Source: Solwaraspora sp. WMMD1047
GTDB taxonomy: Bacteria > Actinomycetota > Actinomycetes > Mycobacteriales > Micromonosporaceae
Direction of reading: 5' to 3'
Length of the DNA stretch: 64,000 nt
NCBI RefSeq assembly: GCF_029626155.1
Contig: NZ_JARUBL010000001.1
Span: 2,976,001-3,040,000 of the forward strand
Shown here: positions 17,246-24,669 of the stretch, piece by piece
How positions within the stretch are numbered: the first letter of the stretch is position 1
How the letters are laid out: the number at the start of each line of letters is the position of its first letter
Position numbers and translations under genes: made by a program
Notes under the pieces: generated by a model
Told to the model about the DNA's origin: nothing
Seen by the model: only the letters and a program-made list of their open reading frames with translations
Database searches by the model: none

Positions 17246-18145
17246 TCAGGCGTAGTTGATGGGCAGGCCGGCGGTGCCGGCGCCCTTCATCGACCGGGTC
17301 AGGTCCTTGTCGCTCGACCAGAGAAAGCACTTCATGCCCCGGCTGCCGTTCTCCCAGTCCTCCGGACTCGGCGGGTAGACGATCGTGCCGGTCCGGTACC
17401 GCAGGTTGCCGTCGTCGGGGACCTTCGCGTAACCGGCGACCAGCTTCCGGCAGGCCCGGTTCTGCCGCTCCTTGTCGCCGCTGAACGCCGAGTAGCTGCC
17501 GGCCGGCGCGTCCCAGACCCCGACGAACTCGGCCTTGTGCTTCTCGGTGCAGGCGACCGGCTTCATCTCGGTGATGTCGCCGTCGACCAGGGTGGTCTGG
17601 AAACAGCCGTACCGGATGTCGGACGAGTCGCCGAGCGCGCCCTTGAGGCTGCCGGTGCGGATGACCAGGTCCTCGTCGTCCAGGCTGCGGATCTGGCCCA
17701 CGTCGCAGCGGTACCAGCGGGCCCCACCGCTCCACCCCTGCGGCGACGGCAGTACCACCTGGACCGCCATCGGCCCGCTGCGCCAGGGCGCGCCGAGCGT
17801 GTCGTTGATCCGCTTCTCGCAGTCCGCCCGGGCGGTCTTCATGCCCGGCGAGCCGGGCTGCGGCGGCGCGGGCAGGCCGGCGTCGGCGCCGGTGAAGGTG
17901 CCGACATGCACCGTCTCGGCCTTGTGCGACTGCCCGCAGTCCACCGGCTCGTAGGAGTGCAGGTAGCCGACCTCCTCGAACCGCGGGTGACAGTCACCGG
18001 CCTGCGGTACCAGGGCGACCGGTTCGGCGACGGGAGCCCAGTCGTCGGTGAGGTCGCCGTCCACCCCGGCCGGCGTCCCGCAACCGGTCAGGGCCAGCGC
18101 GGCCACGCCGGCCAGGGTCAACGCGGTCAGCAACCGACGTGCCAT
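17246..18145 (-). CDS. Septum formation family lipoprotein
   Basis: 299 residues with a lipoprotein signal: MARRLLTALTLAGVAALALTGC, Cys21 being the lipid-modified residue, so it is anchored outside the membrane. The mature part has two similar halves, each with paired Cys and a C-x-x-x-H-K-A-E motif (DCGQSHKAETVHVG near 75 and CTEKHKAEFVGVW near 200), typical of the actinobacterial 'septum formation' domain. The role in division is taken from the family name and not well established. Convergent with the TIR protein gene. Confidence 0.8.
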   Translation of the reverse strand: MARRLLTALTLAGVAALALTGCGTPAGVDGDLTDDWAPVAEPVALVPQAGDCHPRFEEVGYLHSYEPVDCGQSHKAETVHVGTFTGADAGLPAPPQPGSPGMKTARADCEKRINDTLGAPWRSGPMAVQVVLPSPQGWSGGARWYRCDVGQIRSLDDEDLVIRTGSLKGALGDSSDIRYGCFQTTLVDGDITEMKPVACTEKHKAEFVGVWDAPAGSYSAFSGDKERQNRACRKLVAGYAKVPDDGNLRYRTGTIVYPPSPEDWENGSRGMKCFLWSSDKDLTRSMKGAGTAGLPINYA

Positions 18146-18244
18146 CGGATCCGTCCTCCCCGTGTCTGCCGACGGCTCCGACCGGGTCGCCGGCGGGCGG
18201 CGGCGGGCCGTCGGCCGAGGAGCTTACTGCATCCTCGCCAACGG

Positions 18245-18679
18245 TTACTCGGAGCTTGCGCTGGCGTTGAAGGCCTCCACCGTTGGTTCGATGCCGTCCG
18301 CGCCCACCACCTCGGCCCAGGCGTCGAAGCCACACTGGAAGGCGACCACCCCCGCCTCCGGCAGCGCGATCTCGATCGCCTCCAGGATCTCGGTCGGCGA
18401 GAGGCCGAGCTCCAGGGCGACCCGGATGTGGCTCTGGATATGGCTCTTCGGCGCCCGGATCACGGTGAGGCTGGTGATGAAGATCAGTTCCTTGGTCCGC
18501 CGGTCGAGGGTGCGCTCCTTGAGGTACGCGGCGTGCACCATCTCGTTGGCGGCCTTCAACGTCTCGTAGTCGTGCTTCGCCATGATCTTGTGATAGTTGA
18601 GCACGTACCCGCGGCTGCGGGCCATCGCGTCGATGTACTCCTGCCGCTCGTCCGGCGGTGAGGTGTCCTGAACGGTCAT
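18245..18679 (-). CDS. Carboxymuconolactone decarboxylase-family (AhpD-like) protein
   Basis: 144 residues. The CMD core runs from about 35 to 130: KAANEMVHAAYLKERTLDRRTKELIFI, SHIQSHIRVALELGLSPTEILEAIEIALPEAG. The position of the AhpD redox pair CxxC reads SHIQ, with no Cys, so this resembles the decarboxylase-type members, not the peroxidase-linked ones. Last gene of catabolic unit B; its ATG overlaps the stop of the upstream dehydrogenase (ATGA at 18679). It probably decarboxylates or isomerises a ring or chain intermediate; the substrate is unknown. Confidence 0.82.
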   Translation of the reverse strand: MTVQDTSPPDERQEYIDAMARSRGYVLNYHKIMAKHDYETLKAANEMVHAAYLKERTLDRRTKELIFITSLTVIRAPKSHIQSHIRVALELGLSPTEILEAIEIALPEAGVVAFQCGFDAWAEVVGADGIEPTVEAFNASASSE

Positions 18680-19629
18680 CAGCTGGCCTCTCGATCTGAA
18701 GATGGTGTGCCGGTGGGGGTATCCGCGGGTGGTGCGTGGAACTCGATCCCGGAACGGGCCTCGACGTACGCGGCGATGTGGGTGTGGTCGGCGTCGCCGC
18801 GCAGGGTCCGCCGGGCCGCGGTCCACTCCTGCAGACACGCCGCCGCCACGGGCGTCGGAGTGCCGGTCTCCTGCGCCAGGTCGAGCGCGGTGCGCAGGTC
18901 CTTGACCATGAGCTGGAGGGAGAACCCGGCGTCGAACGATCGGGACAGCACGTAGCGGGCCATCTTGACCCGGGTCGCGTGGTTGCCGCCGGTGGAGGAG
19001 TTGAGCACGTCGAGCATCACCTGCGGCTGCAGGCCGAACCTGGTCCCGATGGCCAGCACCTCCGAGGCCGCCACCAGGCCGATCGCCGACAGCAGGTTGT
19101 TCAGGGCCTTCATCGCGTGGCCCGCGCCGGCCGGCCCGACGTGGGTGGTCGAGCCGAGGGCGTCCAGCAGCGGCCGGGCCCGCTCGACCGCCTCGGGCTC
19201 GCCGCCGACCATGATGGCCAGCTCCGCGGTCTGCGCGCGGGCCACCCCGCCGGAGACCGGCGCGTCCAGCATCAGCAGCCCTCGCTCGGCGGCCCGGGCG
19301 GCCAGCTCCACGGTCGAGGTGGGGGAGGCCGAGCTCATGTCGATCACCAGCGAGCCGGGGGCCAGACCGGCGAACAGCCCGCCCCGGTCCCCACCGGCCA
19401 GCACGGCCTCCACGGCGGGGGAGTCGGGCAGCATCAGAATCACCGCGTCGACCGCGCCGGCCACCTCGTCCACCCCGGCGAGCGGCACCGACGTCGCGCC
19501 GTACTCGCCGGCCAGCCGGTCGGCCTGTTCGGCGCGCAGGTCGCACAGGACCAGGTCGTGACCGGCCTCGGCCAGGTGTCGCGACATCGGCGTACCCATG
19601 GCGCCCAGTCCGACGAACAGCACCCTCAT
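18679..19629 (-). CDS. 3-hydroxyisobutyrate dehydrogenase-family NAD(P)-dependent oxidoreductase
   Basis: 316 residues from the ATG at 19629, chosen because of ACAGGAG upstream and the ATGA overlap with the aldehyde dehydrogenase stop. Rossmann motif MRVLFVGLGAMGTPM at residues 1-15, the substrate-binding DAPVSGGVARAQ and the catalytic-lysine region GAGHAMKALNNLL. Family members (MmsB, GarR, GlxR) interconvert 3-hydroxyacids with semialdehydes, including tartronate semialdehyde. Next to an aldehyde dehydrogenase and a TPP decarboxylase it probably handles a short hydroxyacid or aldehyde in the same pathway. Confidence 0.9.
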   Translation of the reverse strand: MRVLFVGLGAMGTPMSRHLAEAGHDLVLCDLRAEQADRLAGEYGATSVPLAGVDEVAGAVDAVILMLPDSPAVEAVLAGGDRGGLFAGLAPGSLVIDMSSASPTSTVELAARAAERGLLMLDAPVSGGVARAQTAELAIMVGGEPEAVERARPLLDALGSTTHVGPAGAGHAMKALNNLLSAIGLVAASEVLAIGTRFGLQPQVMLDVLNSSTGGNHATRVKMARYVLSRSFDAGFSLQLMVKDLRTALDLAQETGTPTPVAAACLQEWTAARRTLRGDADHTHIAAYVEARSGIEFHAPPADTPTGTPSSDREAS

Positions 19630-21137
19630 CGTGTCGACTCCTGTCCTGCGAACGGGTTGAACGGGTCGCCGAGCCCGGCACCGAGCCCCAGCCACACCGT
19701 CTTCACCTCGGTGTACTCGTCCACTGCGTCGCGCCCGTTCTCCCGGCCGACGCCGCTGAGACCCCGCCCGCCGAACGGCGTCAGGTGCGAGGTGCGGCGG
19801 TAGGTGTTGACCCAGACCGTGCCGGCCCGCAACCGCCGGGCGAGGCGGTGCGCCCGCCGGACGTCGTCGGTCCAGACCCCGGCGGCCAGCCCGAACGGGG
19901 TGCTGTTCGCCAGCGCCACGGCCTGCTCCTCGGTCTCGAACCGCTGTACGCAGACCACCGGCCCGAAGATCTCCTCCTGGACGATCCGCATGTCGTTCTC
20001 GACGTCGCCGAAGATCGTCGGTGCGACGAACAACCCGTCGCCGGCATCGCCGGTCGGACCGCCGCCGGCCAGCAGCGTGGCGCCCTCCCGCCGGCCGGCC
20101 TCGATGCGGGCCAGCACGTTGTCGTACTGCCGCCGGCAGGAGATGGTGCCCACCTCGGTCTCCCAGTCCATCGGGTCACCGAGCCGGATCCGCCCGGTGC
20201 GGGCCACCAGCCGCTCGACGAACTCGTCATACACCGACGACTCGACCAGCACCCGGGAACCGGCCACGCAGCTCTGGCCGGCGGCGGCGAAGATCCCGCC
20301 GACCACCCCCTCGATCGCGGCGTCCAGCCGGGCGTCGGCGAAGACCAGGTTCGCCGACTTGCCACCCAGCTCCAGCGAGTACCGGGCCAGCGAGTCGGCC
20401 GCGGCCCGGGCGACGGCCTGGCCGGCGGCGGTGGAGCCGGTGAACGCGATCCGGTCCACGTCGGGGTGACCGGCCAGCACCGCGCCGGCCCCGGCCGCGC
20501 CGGTCACCACGTTGAGCACCCCCGGTGGGACGCCGGCCTCGGCGGCCAGCTCCACGAACCGCAGGGTGGAGACCGGGGAAATCTCCGACGGCTTGATCAC
20601 CATGGTGTTCCCGGCCGCCAGCGCCGGCGCGAGCTTCCACACCAGCAGACTCAGCGGGCTGTTCCACGGGGTCAGGGCGGCGACCACGCCGACCGGCTCA
20701 CGCACCGTGTAGGCCAGGTCCTCGGCGCCCATCGGGATGGTCCGGCCGCAGATGTCCTCGGCCACCCCGGCGAAGAACGCCAGATGCGCGGCGAGTCCCC
20801 GGGTCTGCGCGGCCTGCTCCCGGATCGCCTTGCCGTTCTCCCGCACCTGCAGGGTGGTCAGCTCATCGGCCTCGCGGGCGACGACCTCGGCGAACCGGCG
20901 CAGGACACCGGCTCGCGCGGTCGGGGTCAACGCCGGCCAGGGCCCCTCCCGCAACGCCCGCCCCGCCGCCGCCACCGCCGCGTCGACCTGCTCCGGAGTT
21001 GCCTCCGGCACCCGCGCCCAGCAGTCACCCGAGTACGGGTCGCGTACCTCGATCCAGTCGCCCGTGCCGGCGACCCACTCGCCGTCGATGAGCATCCGCC
21101 GGTCCTGCCTGCCTGCGGTCCGCCGTGTCGCCGTCAT
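19626..21137 (-). CDS. NAD(P)-dependent aldehyde dehydrogenase
   Basis: 503 residues from the ATG at 21137 (a GTG lies one codon upstream; GGAGG lies 4 nt before the ATG). A complete ALDH: PWNSP (Asn159), FTGSTAAG, LELGGKSANLVF (Glu256) and GQSCVAGSR (nucleophile Cys290), then EEIFGPV and the C-terminal oligomerisation strand. Probably oxidises the aldehyde made by the neighbouring TPP-dependent decarboxylase to a carboxylic acid. Closest in style to the betaine/4-hydroxymuconic semialdehyde group; the exact substrate cannot be read from the sequence. Confidence 0.93.
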   Translation of the reverse strand: MTATRRTAGRQDRRMLIDGEWVAGTGDWIEVRDPYSGDCWARVPEATPEQVDAAVAAAGRALREGPWPALTPTARAGVLRRFAEVVAREADELTTLQVRENGKAIREQAAQTRGLAAHLAFFAGVAEDICGRTIPMGAEDLAYTVREPVGVVAALTPWNSPLSLLVWKLAPALAAGNTMVIKPSEISPVSTLRFVELAAEAGVPPGVLNVVTGAAGAGAVLAGHPDVDRIAFTGSTAAGQAVARAAADSLARYSLELGGKSANLVFADARLDAAIEGVVGGIFAAAGQSCVAGSRVLVESSVYDEFVERLVARTGRIRLGDPMDWETEVGTISCRRQYDNVLARIEAGRREGATLLAGGGPTGDAGDGLFVAPTIFGDVENDMRIVQEEIFGPVVCVQRFETEEQAVALANSTPFGLAAGVWTDDVRRAHRLARRLRAGTVWVNTYRRTSHLTPFGGRGLSGVGRENGRDAVDEYTEVKTVWLGLGAGLGDPFNPFAGQESTR

Positions 21138-21175
21138 CACCCCTCCGCCTGTCGATGTCCGGGCCCGAAGGGCCG

Positions 21176-21751
21176 CTATCCGAGCCGCTCGTCGCCGGCG
21201 AGGGCCCGCCGGAACCGCAGCCGGATGCTCTCCCCGTTGCGGTCCAACCGGTCGTACGGGGTGTTCCCGGGGGCCACCAACACCCGGACGAACGCCAGCC
21301 CGTCGCCGCGCAGCAGCGCCCCGGCGGCGGCCAGCTCCGCCGGCTGGCGGACCGTGGTGGCGGCCGGGAAGCCGGCCGCCAGTGCCATCGCCGCCAGGTC
21401 GGCCCCGTGCGCGGTGTGGGTGGCCTGGCCGCCGGTCAGCTCGTAGCTGCCGTTGTCCAGGCAGAGCACCCCGAGGTTCGCCGGCCGCTGCACGGCGACC
21501 GTGGCCAGCGCGCCGACGTTCATCAGCAGCTCGCCGTCGCCGGTGACGACGAGCACCCGCCGGTCCGGCTGGGCGAGCGCCAGCCCCAGGCCGACCGAGA
21601 CGGCCGCCCCCATCACGCCGTCCATCGCGAACACGTTGGCGCCCTGGTCGGTCAGGGCGGCCACGTCGTTCGCGGCGTTGCCCAGGCCGGTGACGACAAG
21701 CAGCTCACTCGCGTCCCCGAGCAGCCGATCGACCACGTCCCGCCGATTCAT
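21176..21751 (-). CDS. TPP-dependent 2-oxoacid decarboxylase, beta (TPP-binding) subunit, ComE-like
   Basis: 191 residues from the ATG at 21751, supported by AGGGAG six bases upstream; an alternative start at 21781 overlaps the alpha stop (TGATG). Contains the TPP/Mg motif: GDGELLMN (71-78) ... LDNGSYELTGGQATHT (98-113), the pattern of sulfopyruvate and phosphonopyruvate decarboxylase C-terminal halves. Together with the adjacent alpha subunit it forms a split decarboxylase like archaeal ComD/ComE. The likely reaction is decarboxylation of a 3-substituted pyruvate to an aldehyde. Confidence 0.87.
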   Translation of the reverse strand: MNRRDVVDRLLGDASELLVVTGLGNAANDVAALTDQGANVFAMDGVMGAAVSVGLGLALAQPDRRVLVVTGDGELLMNVGALATVAVQRPANLGVLCLDNGSYELTGGQATHTAHGADLAAMALAAGFPAATTVRQPAELAAAGALLRGDGLAFVRVLVAPGNTPYDRLDRNGESIRLRFRRALAGDERLG

Positions 21752-21780
21752 CGCGTCTCCCTGTCCCATGCCGCCCGCCA

Positions 21781-22296
21781 TCACGCCGGCCCGAACTTCT
21801 TGGCCCCGAGCAGCCGCTGCCCGAGCAGCACCGCCACCGCCTGCCCGCCCTGGTCGACCATGCCGATCGCGGCCTGCAGGACCGGCGCCACGTCGTCGGG
21901 GGAGTCGGCCCGGCAGGTGCTCACCCCCATCGCGTGCAGGGTCGCGGGCACCGCCCGCCCCATCGCGAACTGCCACGGGTTCTGCTCGCCGAACTCGCCG
22001 CGCATCGTGACGAGCGTCAGGAACGGGATCCGGCAGTGCTGGATGAGGGAGAGGAAGTTGATGGTGTTGCCGACCCCGCTGCTCTGCATCAGCAGCACCC
22101 CCCGGGACAGCCCGAGGTGTGCCCCGGCGACCACGCCGACGCCCTCCTCCTCGCAGGTGAGCGGGATCGCCCGGACCGCCTCGTCGGCGTGCGCCAACTC
22201 GATCAGGCGGCGGTGCCCGGAGTCCGGCACGTAGCAGAACTGGGTGGTGCCGCGTTCGCGCAGCGTCGCGTACGCCTGGTCCTGCCAGCCGGTCAT
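21781..22296 (-). CDS. TPP-dependent 2-oxoacid decarboxylase, alpha subunit, ComD-like
   Basis: 171 residues. The start overlaps the flavoprotein stop (ATGA). CYVPDSGHRRL near the N-terminus, a Glu cluster CEEEGVGVVAGAHLG (48-62) that supplies the TPP-activating Glu, MQSSGVGNTINFLSL (70-84) and RGEFGEQNPWQFAMG, all characteristic of ComD-type subunits of sulfopyruvate/phosphonopyruvate decarboxylase. The active site is completed by the beta subunit encoded next. There is no PEP mutase gene nearby, so phosphonate synthesis is not indicated. Confidence 0.87.
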   Translation of the reverse strand: MTGWQDQAYATLRERGTTQFCYVPDSGHRRLIELAHADEAVRAIPLTCEEEGVGVVAGAHLGLSRGVLLMQSSGVGNTINFLSLIQHCRIPFLTLVTMRGEFGEQNPWQFAMGRAVPATLHAMGVSTCRADSPDDVAPVLQAAIGMVDQGGQAVAVLLGQRLLGAKKFGPA

Positions 22297-23813
22297 GCCC
22301 GGCCCCCGGCGGCCGTCGTCGCGGCGGCCTTCGTTCCGGCGGCCCGGCCGAGCACCGCGCCCGCGGTGAGCCCGGTCCCGCTCGGGTAGTTGAAGTAGTA
22401 GAGGCCGCCGACCGCCTCGCCGCAGGCGTACAGGCCGGGCAGCGGCCGGCCGGCCCGGTCCAGCACCGCCGAGTCCTCGTTCACCCGCACGCCGCCGAAG
22501 GTGAAGGTGATGCCGCAGGTCACCTCGAAGGCGTAGAACGGCCCCTTGGTCAGCGGGGTGGCCCAGTTGGTCTTGTCGATCGCCAACCCGTTGGTGCGCT
22601 TGCCGTCCTTGACGTACGGGCTGAAGTCGGTGGCGCCGTCGACCGCCTGGTTGTACTCGGCGACCGTGCGCAGCAGCTGGTCGCGGTCCACCCCCTGGGT
22701 GGCGAGCCGGTCGGCGATCTTTTCGATCGAGTCCAGCTGCAGCCGGGCCGCCTCCGGGTTCTTGTAGTGGTACTCGGTGGTCATCAGGTCGACGGCCTGC
22801 TGGTCGAAGAGTTGCCACGCGGTCTGGCCGGGCTGGCGCAGGATCTCCCGGCCGTACCGGGCGTAGGTGTACGCGCCGAAGTCGCTGCCCTCGTCGATGA
22901 AGCGCAGCCCGTCCCGGTTGACGGTGATGCCGAACGGGTAGCTCTCCCGCTCGAAGACGTGGTTGGCGTCGGCCCGGCCGGCCTCGCCCGAGCCGGTGCT
23001 CCAGGCCACCGCGTGGCAGCCGGACCAGTTGCCGTACGGCACCCCGCCGTGCTCCATCGCGATCCGGAGGCCCCGGCCGGTGTTGAACCGCGAGCCGCGT
23101 ACCTTGGCCAGGTCCCAGCCGGGGCCGAGCGCGCGGGTGCGCCACTCGGTGTCGGCCTGGAAACCGCCGCTGGCCACGATCAGCGCGTCGCCCTCGAACG
23201 ACACGGCGGTGCCGTCGGAGCGGCGGCCGGTCAGCGTCCACCGCCGGCTGGTCGGATCCTGGCTGGCGTCGCGCGCCTCGACCCCGTACACGATGGCGAC
23301 GCCGGCCTTCTCGGCCGACTTCAGCAACGCCTCGGTCAGTCCGACGCCGGCGCCGCTGACCTCGACGAAACCGCCGTGCCAGCCGGGGCGGCTGTGCCGG
23401 GCCCGACCGGTCTCGTCCACCACGATCGGGGACCGGAACGGTACCCCGAAGGTCGACATCCAGCTCAGCGTCTCGAAGCTGCGCGACACCACCTGGTCGG
23501 CCAGTTCGAGGTCGCAGCGGTAACCGGTGACCCGCCCCCAGTCGGCCAGGAAGTCCGACTCGTCGTACCGGCGGTGGTCCTCCAGGCCCGCGGCGTCGCC
23601 GAGCTCCATCGGCCCGACGATCCGCTCCAGGTCGGTCAGGTCGTCGTAGGCGATCCGGAACAGACCTCCGGAGAAGTACGAGTCACTGCCGTAGGAATCC
23701 CGTTCGGCCCATTCGACCACGGTGGCCCGCGCGCCCGCCTCGACGGCGGCCAAAGCGGCGCACAGTCCGGCGTTGCCGGCTCCGATGATGACGACGTCCG
23801 TCACTGAAACCAT
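22293..23813 (-). CDS. FAD-dependent dehydrogenase of the fumarate reductase/tricarballylate dehydrogenase (TcuA) type
   Basis: 506 residues. N-terminal FAD dinucleotide motif VIIGAGNAGLCAALAAVEAGA (8-28, quoted in part), the YGSDSYFSGG loop, a substrate domain with GSRFNTGRGLRIAMEHGG, and the C-terminal LPGLYACGEAVGGLYYFNYPSG FAD-closing stretch (key residues G-C-G-E and Y-P-S-G). The family oxidises or reduces C=C bonds next to carboxylates; TcuA turns tricarballylate into cis-aconitate. No TcuB electron-transfer gene is present here. It lies between the ComA-like lyase and the TPP decarboxylase in unit B. Confidence 0.85.
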   Translation of the reverse strand: MVSVTDVVIIGAGNAGLCAALAAVEAGARATVVEWAERDSYGSDSYFSGGLFRIAYDDLTDLERIVGPMELGDAAGLEDHRRYDESDFLADWGRVTGYRCDLELADQVVSRSFETLSWMSTFGVPFRSPIVVDETGRARHSRPGWHGGFVEVSGAGVGLTEALLKSAEKAGVAIVYGVEARDASQDPTSRRWTLTGRRSDGTAVSFEGDALIVASGGFQADTEWRTRALGPGWDLAKVRGSRFNTGRGLRIAMEHGGVPYGNWSGCHAVAWSTGSGEAGRADANHVFERESYPFGITVNRDGLRFIDEGSDFGAYTYARYGREILRQPGQTAWQLFDQQAVDLMTTEYHYKNPEAARLQLDSIEKIADRLATQGVDRDQLLRTVAEYNQAVDGATDFSPYVKDGKRTNGLAIDKTNWATPLTKGPFYAFEVTCGITFTFGGVRVNEDSAVLDRAGRPLPGLYACGEAVGGLYYFNYPSGTGLTAGAVLGRAAGTKAAATTAAGGRA

Positions 23814-23835
23814 CCCTTTCCCAGCCTTGGTCGAT

Positions 23836-24669
23836 TCAGCCCTTGTAGGTGTAGACCCGATTCCACAGCGAATGTGATCCCCAGATTCCGGAGCGCACGC
23901 TTTCCAGCAGGAGCACCTGGCTGTGGTCGACGAAGAGGTTGACCTCGGCCCCGTAGTGCTTGATGTACCACTCGAAGACCCGTGCGTCGGCGGCCTCGAA
24001 CATCAGCCGCTGCAGGCCGAACGCCTCGGCGAAGGCGGAGACCACGTCGGTGCGCCAGGTCGTCACCGACTCGGTGACCCCTTCGGACTCCAGCAGCACC
24101 AGGTCGGCGCCGGCCTCCAGGGCGGCCCGGCCGCGCTGGACGGCGAAGCTGACCGAGCCGGTGCCCTCGGCGGCCAGCGCGCCCGCGTCGGAGGTGCCGC
24201 CCGCGCCGAACTGGATGCCCACCTCGGCCTTGACCTTCATCGAGGTCCGCGCGGCCCGCTCGACCAGGCGCAGGTAGTCCGAGGTCGGCAGCGAGATCAT
24301 GCCGGCGGAGACCTCGACCACGTCGAAGCCGAGCTCCTCCAGCGCGCCGAAGTAGCTGTCGACGGCGGCGGCGCCCTGGCCGACCACGGATTCGATCAGT
24401 CCGCCGGCGCTCACCTGTACGCCGTGGTCGTGGCAGACCTCGACGATCCGGGCCAGCGCGGGCCGGGGCAGCAGCGCCAACGACGGCCCGGGGATCTTCA
24501 TCCAGTCCACGTACTCGGCCGCCGCGTCGAGCAGGTCCTGCAGGTACGCCGGTCCGAAGGTGCTGTAGTACGGCCCGCGAACCTCGGTCACCCCGACCTC
24601 GCGGGGCTTGCCGGCGCGCTCGTTGCGGCGCAGGAACGGCAGGCTGGTGCCGCCGACCGGGTCAGTCAT
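23836..24669 (-). CDS. Phosphosulfolactate synthase (ComA)-family TIM barrel
   Basis: 277 residues. ComA adds sulfite to phosphoenolpyruvate in coenzyme M and sulfolactate synthesis. Family-like segments: TEVRGPYYSTFGPAYLQDLL (28-47), YVDWMKIPGPSLALLPRP, VSAGGLIESVVGQG (86-99), LGFDVVEVSAGMISLP (113-128), MKVKAEVGIQFGAGG (144-158; conserved basic and acidic residues), LVLLESEGVTE. Its ATG overlaps the MmgE/PrpD stop by 8 nt. No comB phosphatase or sulfite-supply gene is present, so the enzyme may act on another enolpyruvyl-type substrate, or in the lyase direction. Confidence 0.83.
   Translation of the reverse strand: MTDPVGGTSLPFLRRNERAGKPREVGVTEVRGPYYSTFGPAYLQDLLDAAAEYVDWMKIPGPSLALLPRPALARIVEVCHDHGVQVSAGGLIESVVGQGAAAVDSYFGALEELGFDVVEVSAGMISLPTSDYLRLVERAARTSMKVKAEVGIQFGAGGTSDAGALAAEGTGSVSFAVQRGRAALEAGADLVLLESEGVTESVTTWRTDVVSAFAEAFGLQRLMFEAADARVFEWYIKHYGAEVNLFVDHSQVLLLESVRSGIWGSHSLWNRVYTYKG

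Noticed and set aside
21176-24669. Phosphonate biosynthesis assignment for the TPP decarboxylase
   Set aside because: No PEP mutase or other phosphonate gene is present; the adjacent lyase is ComA-like, not PEP mutase-like.
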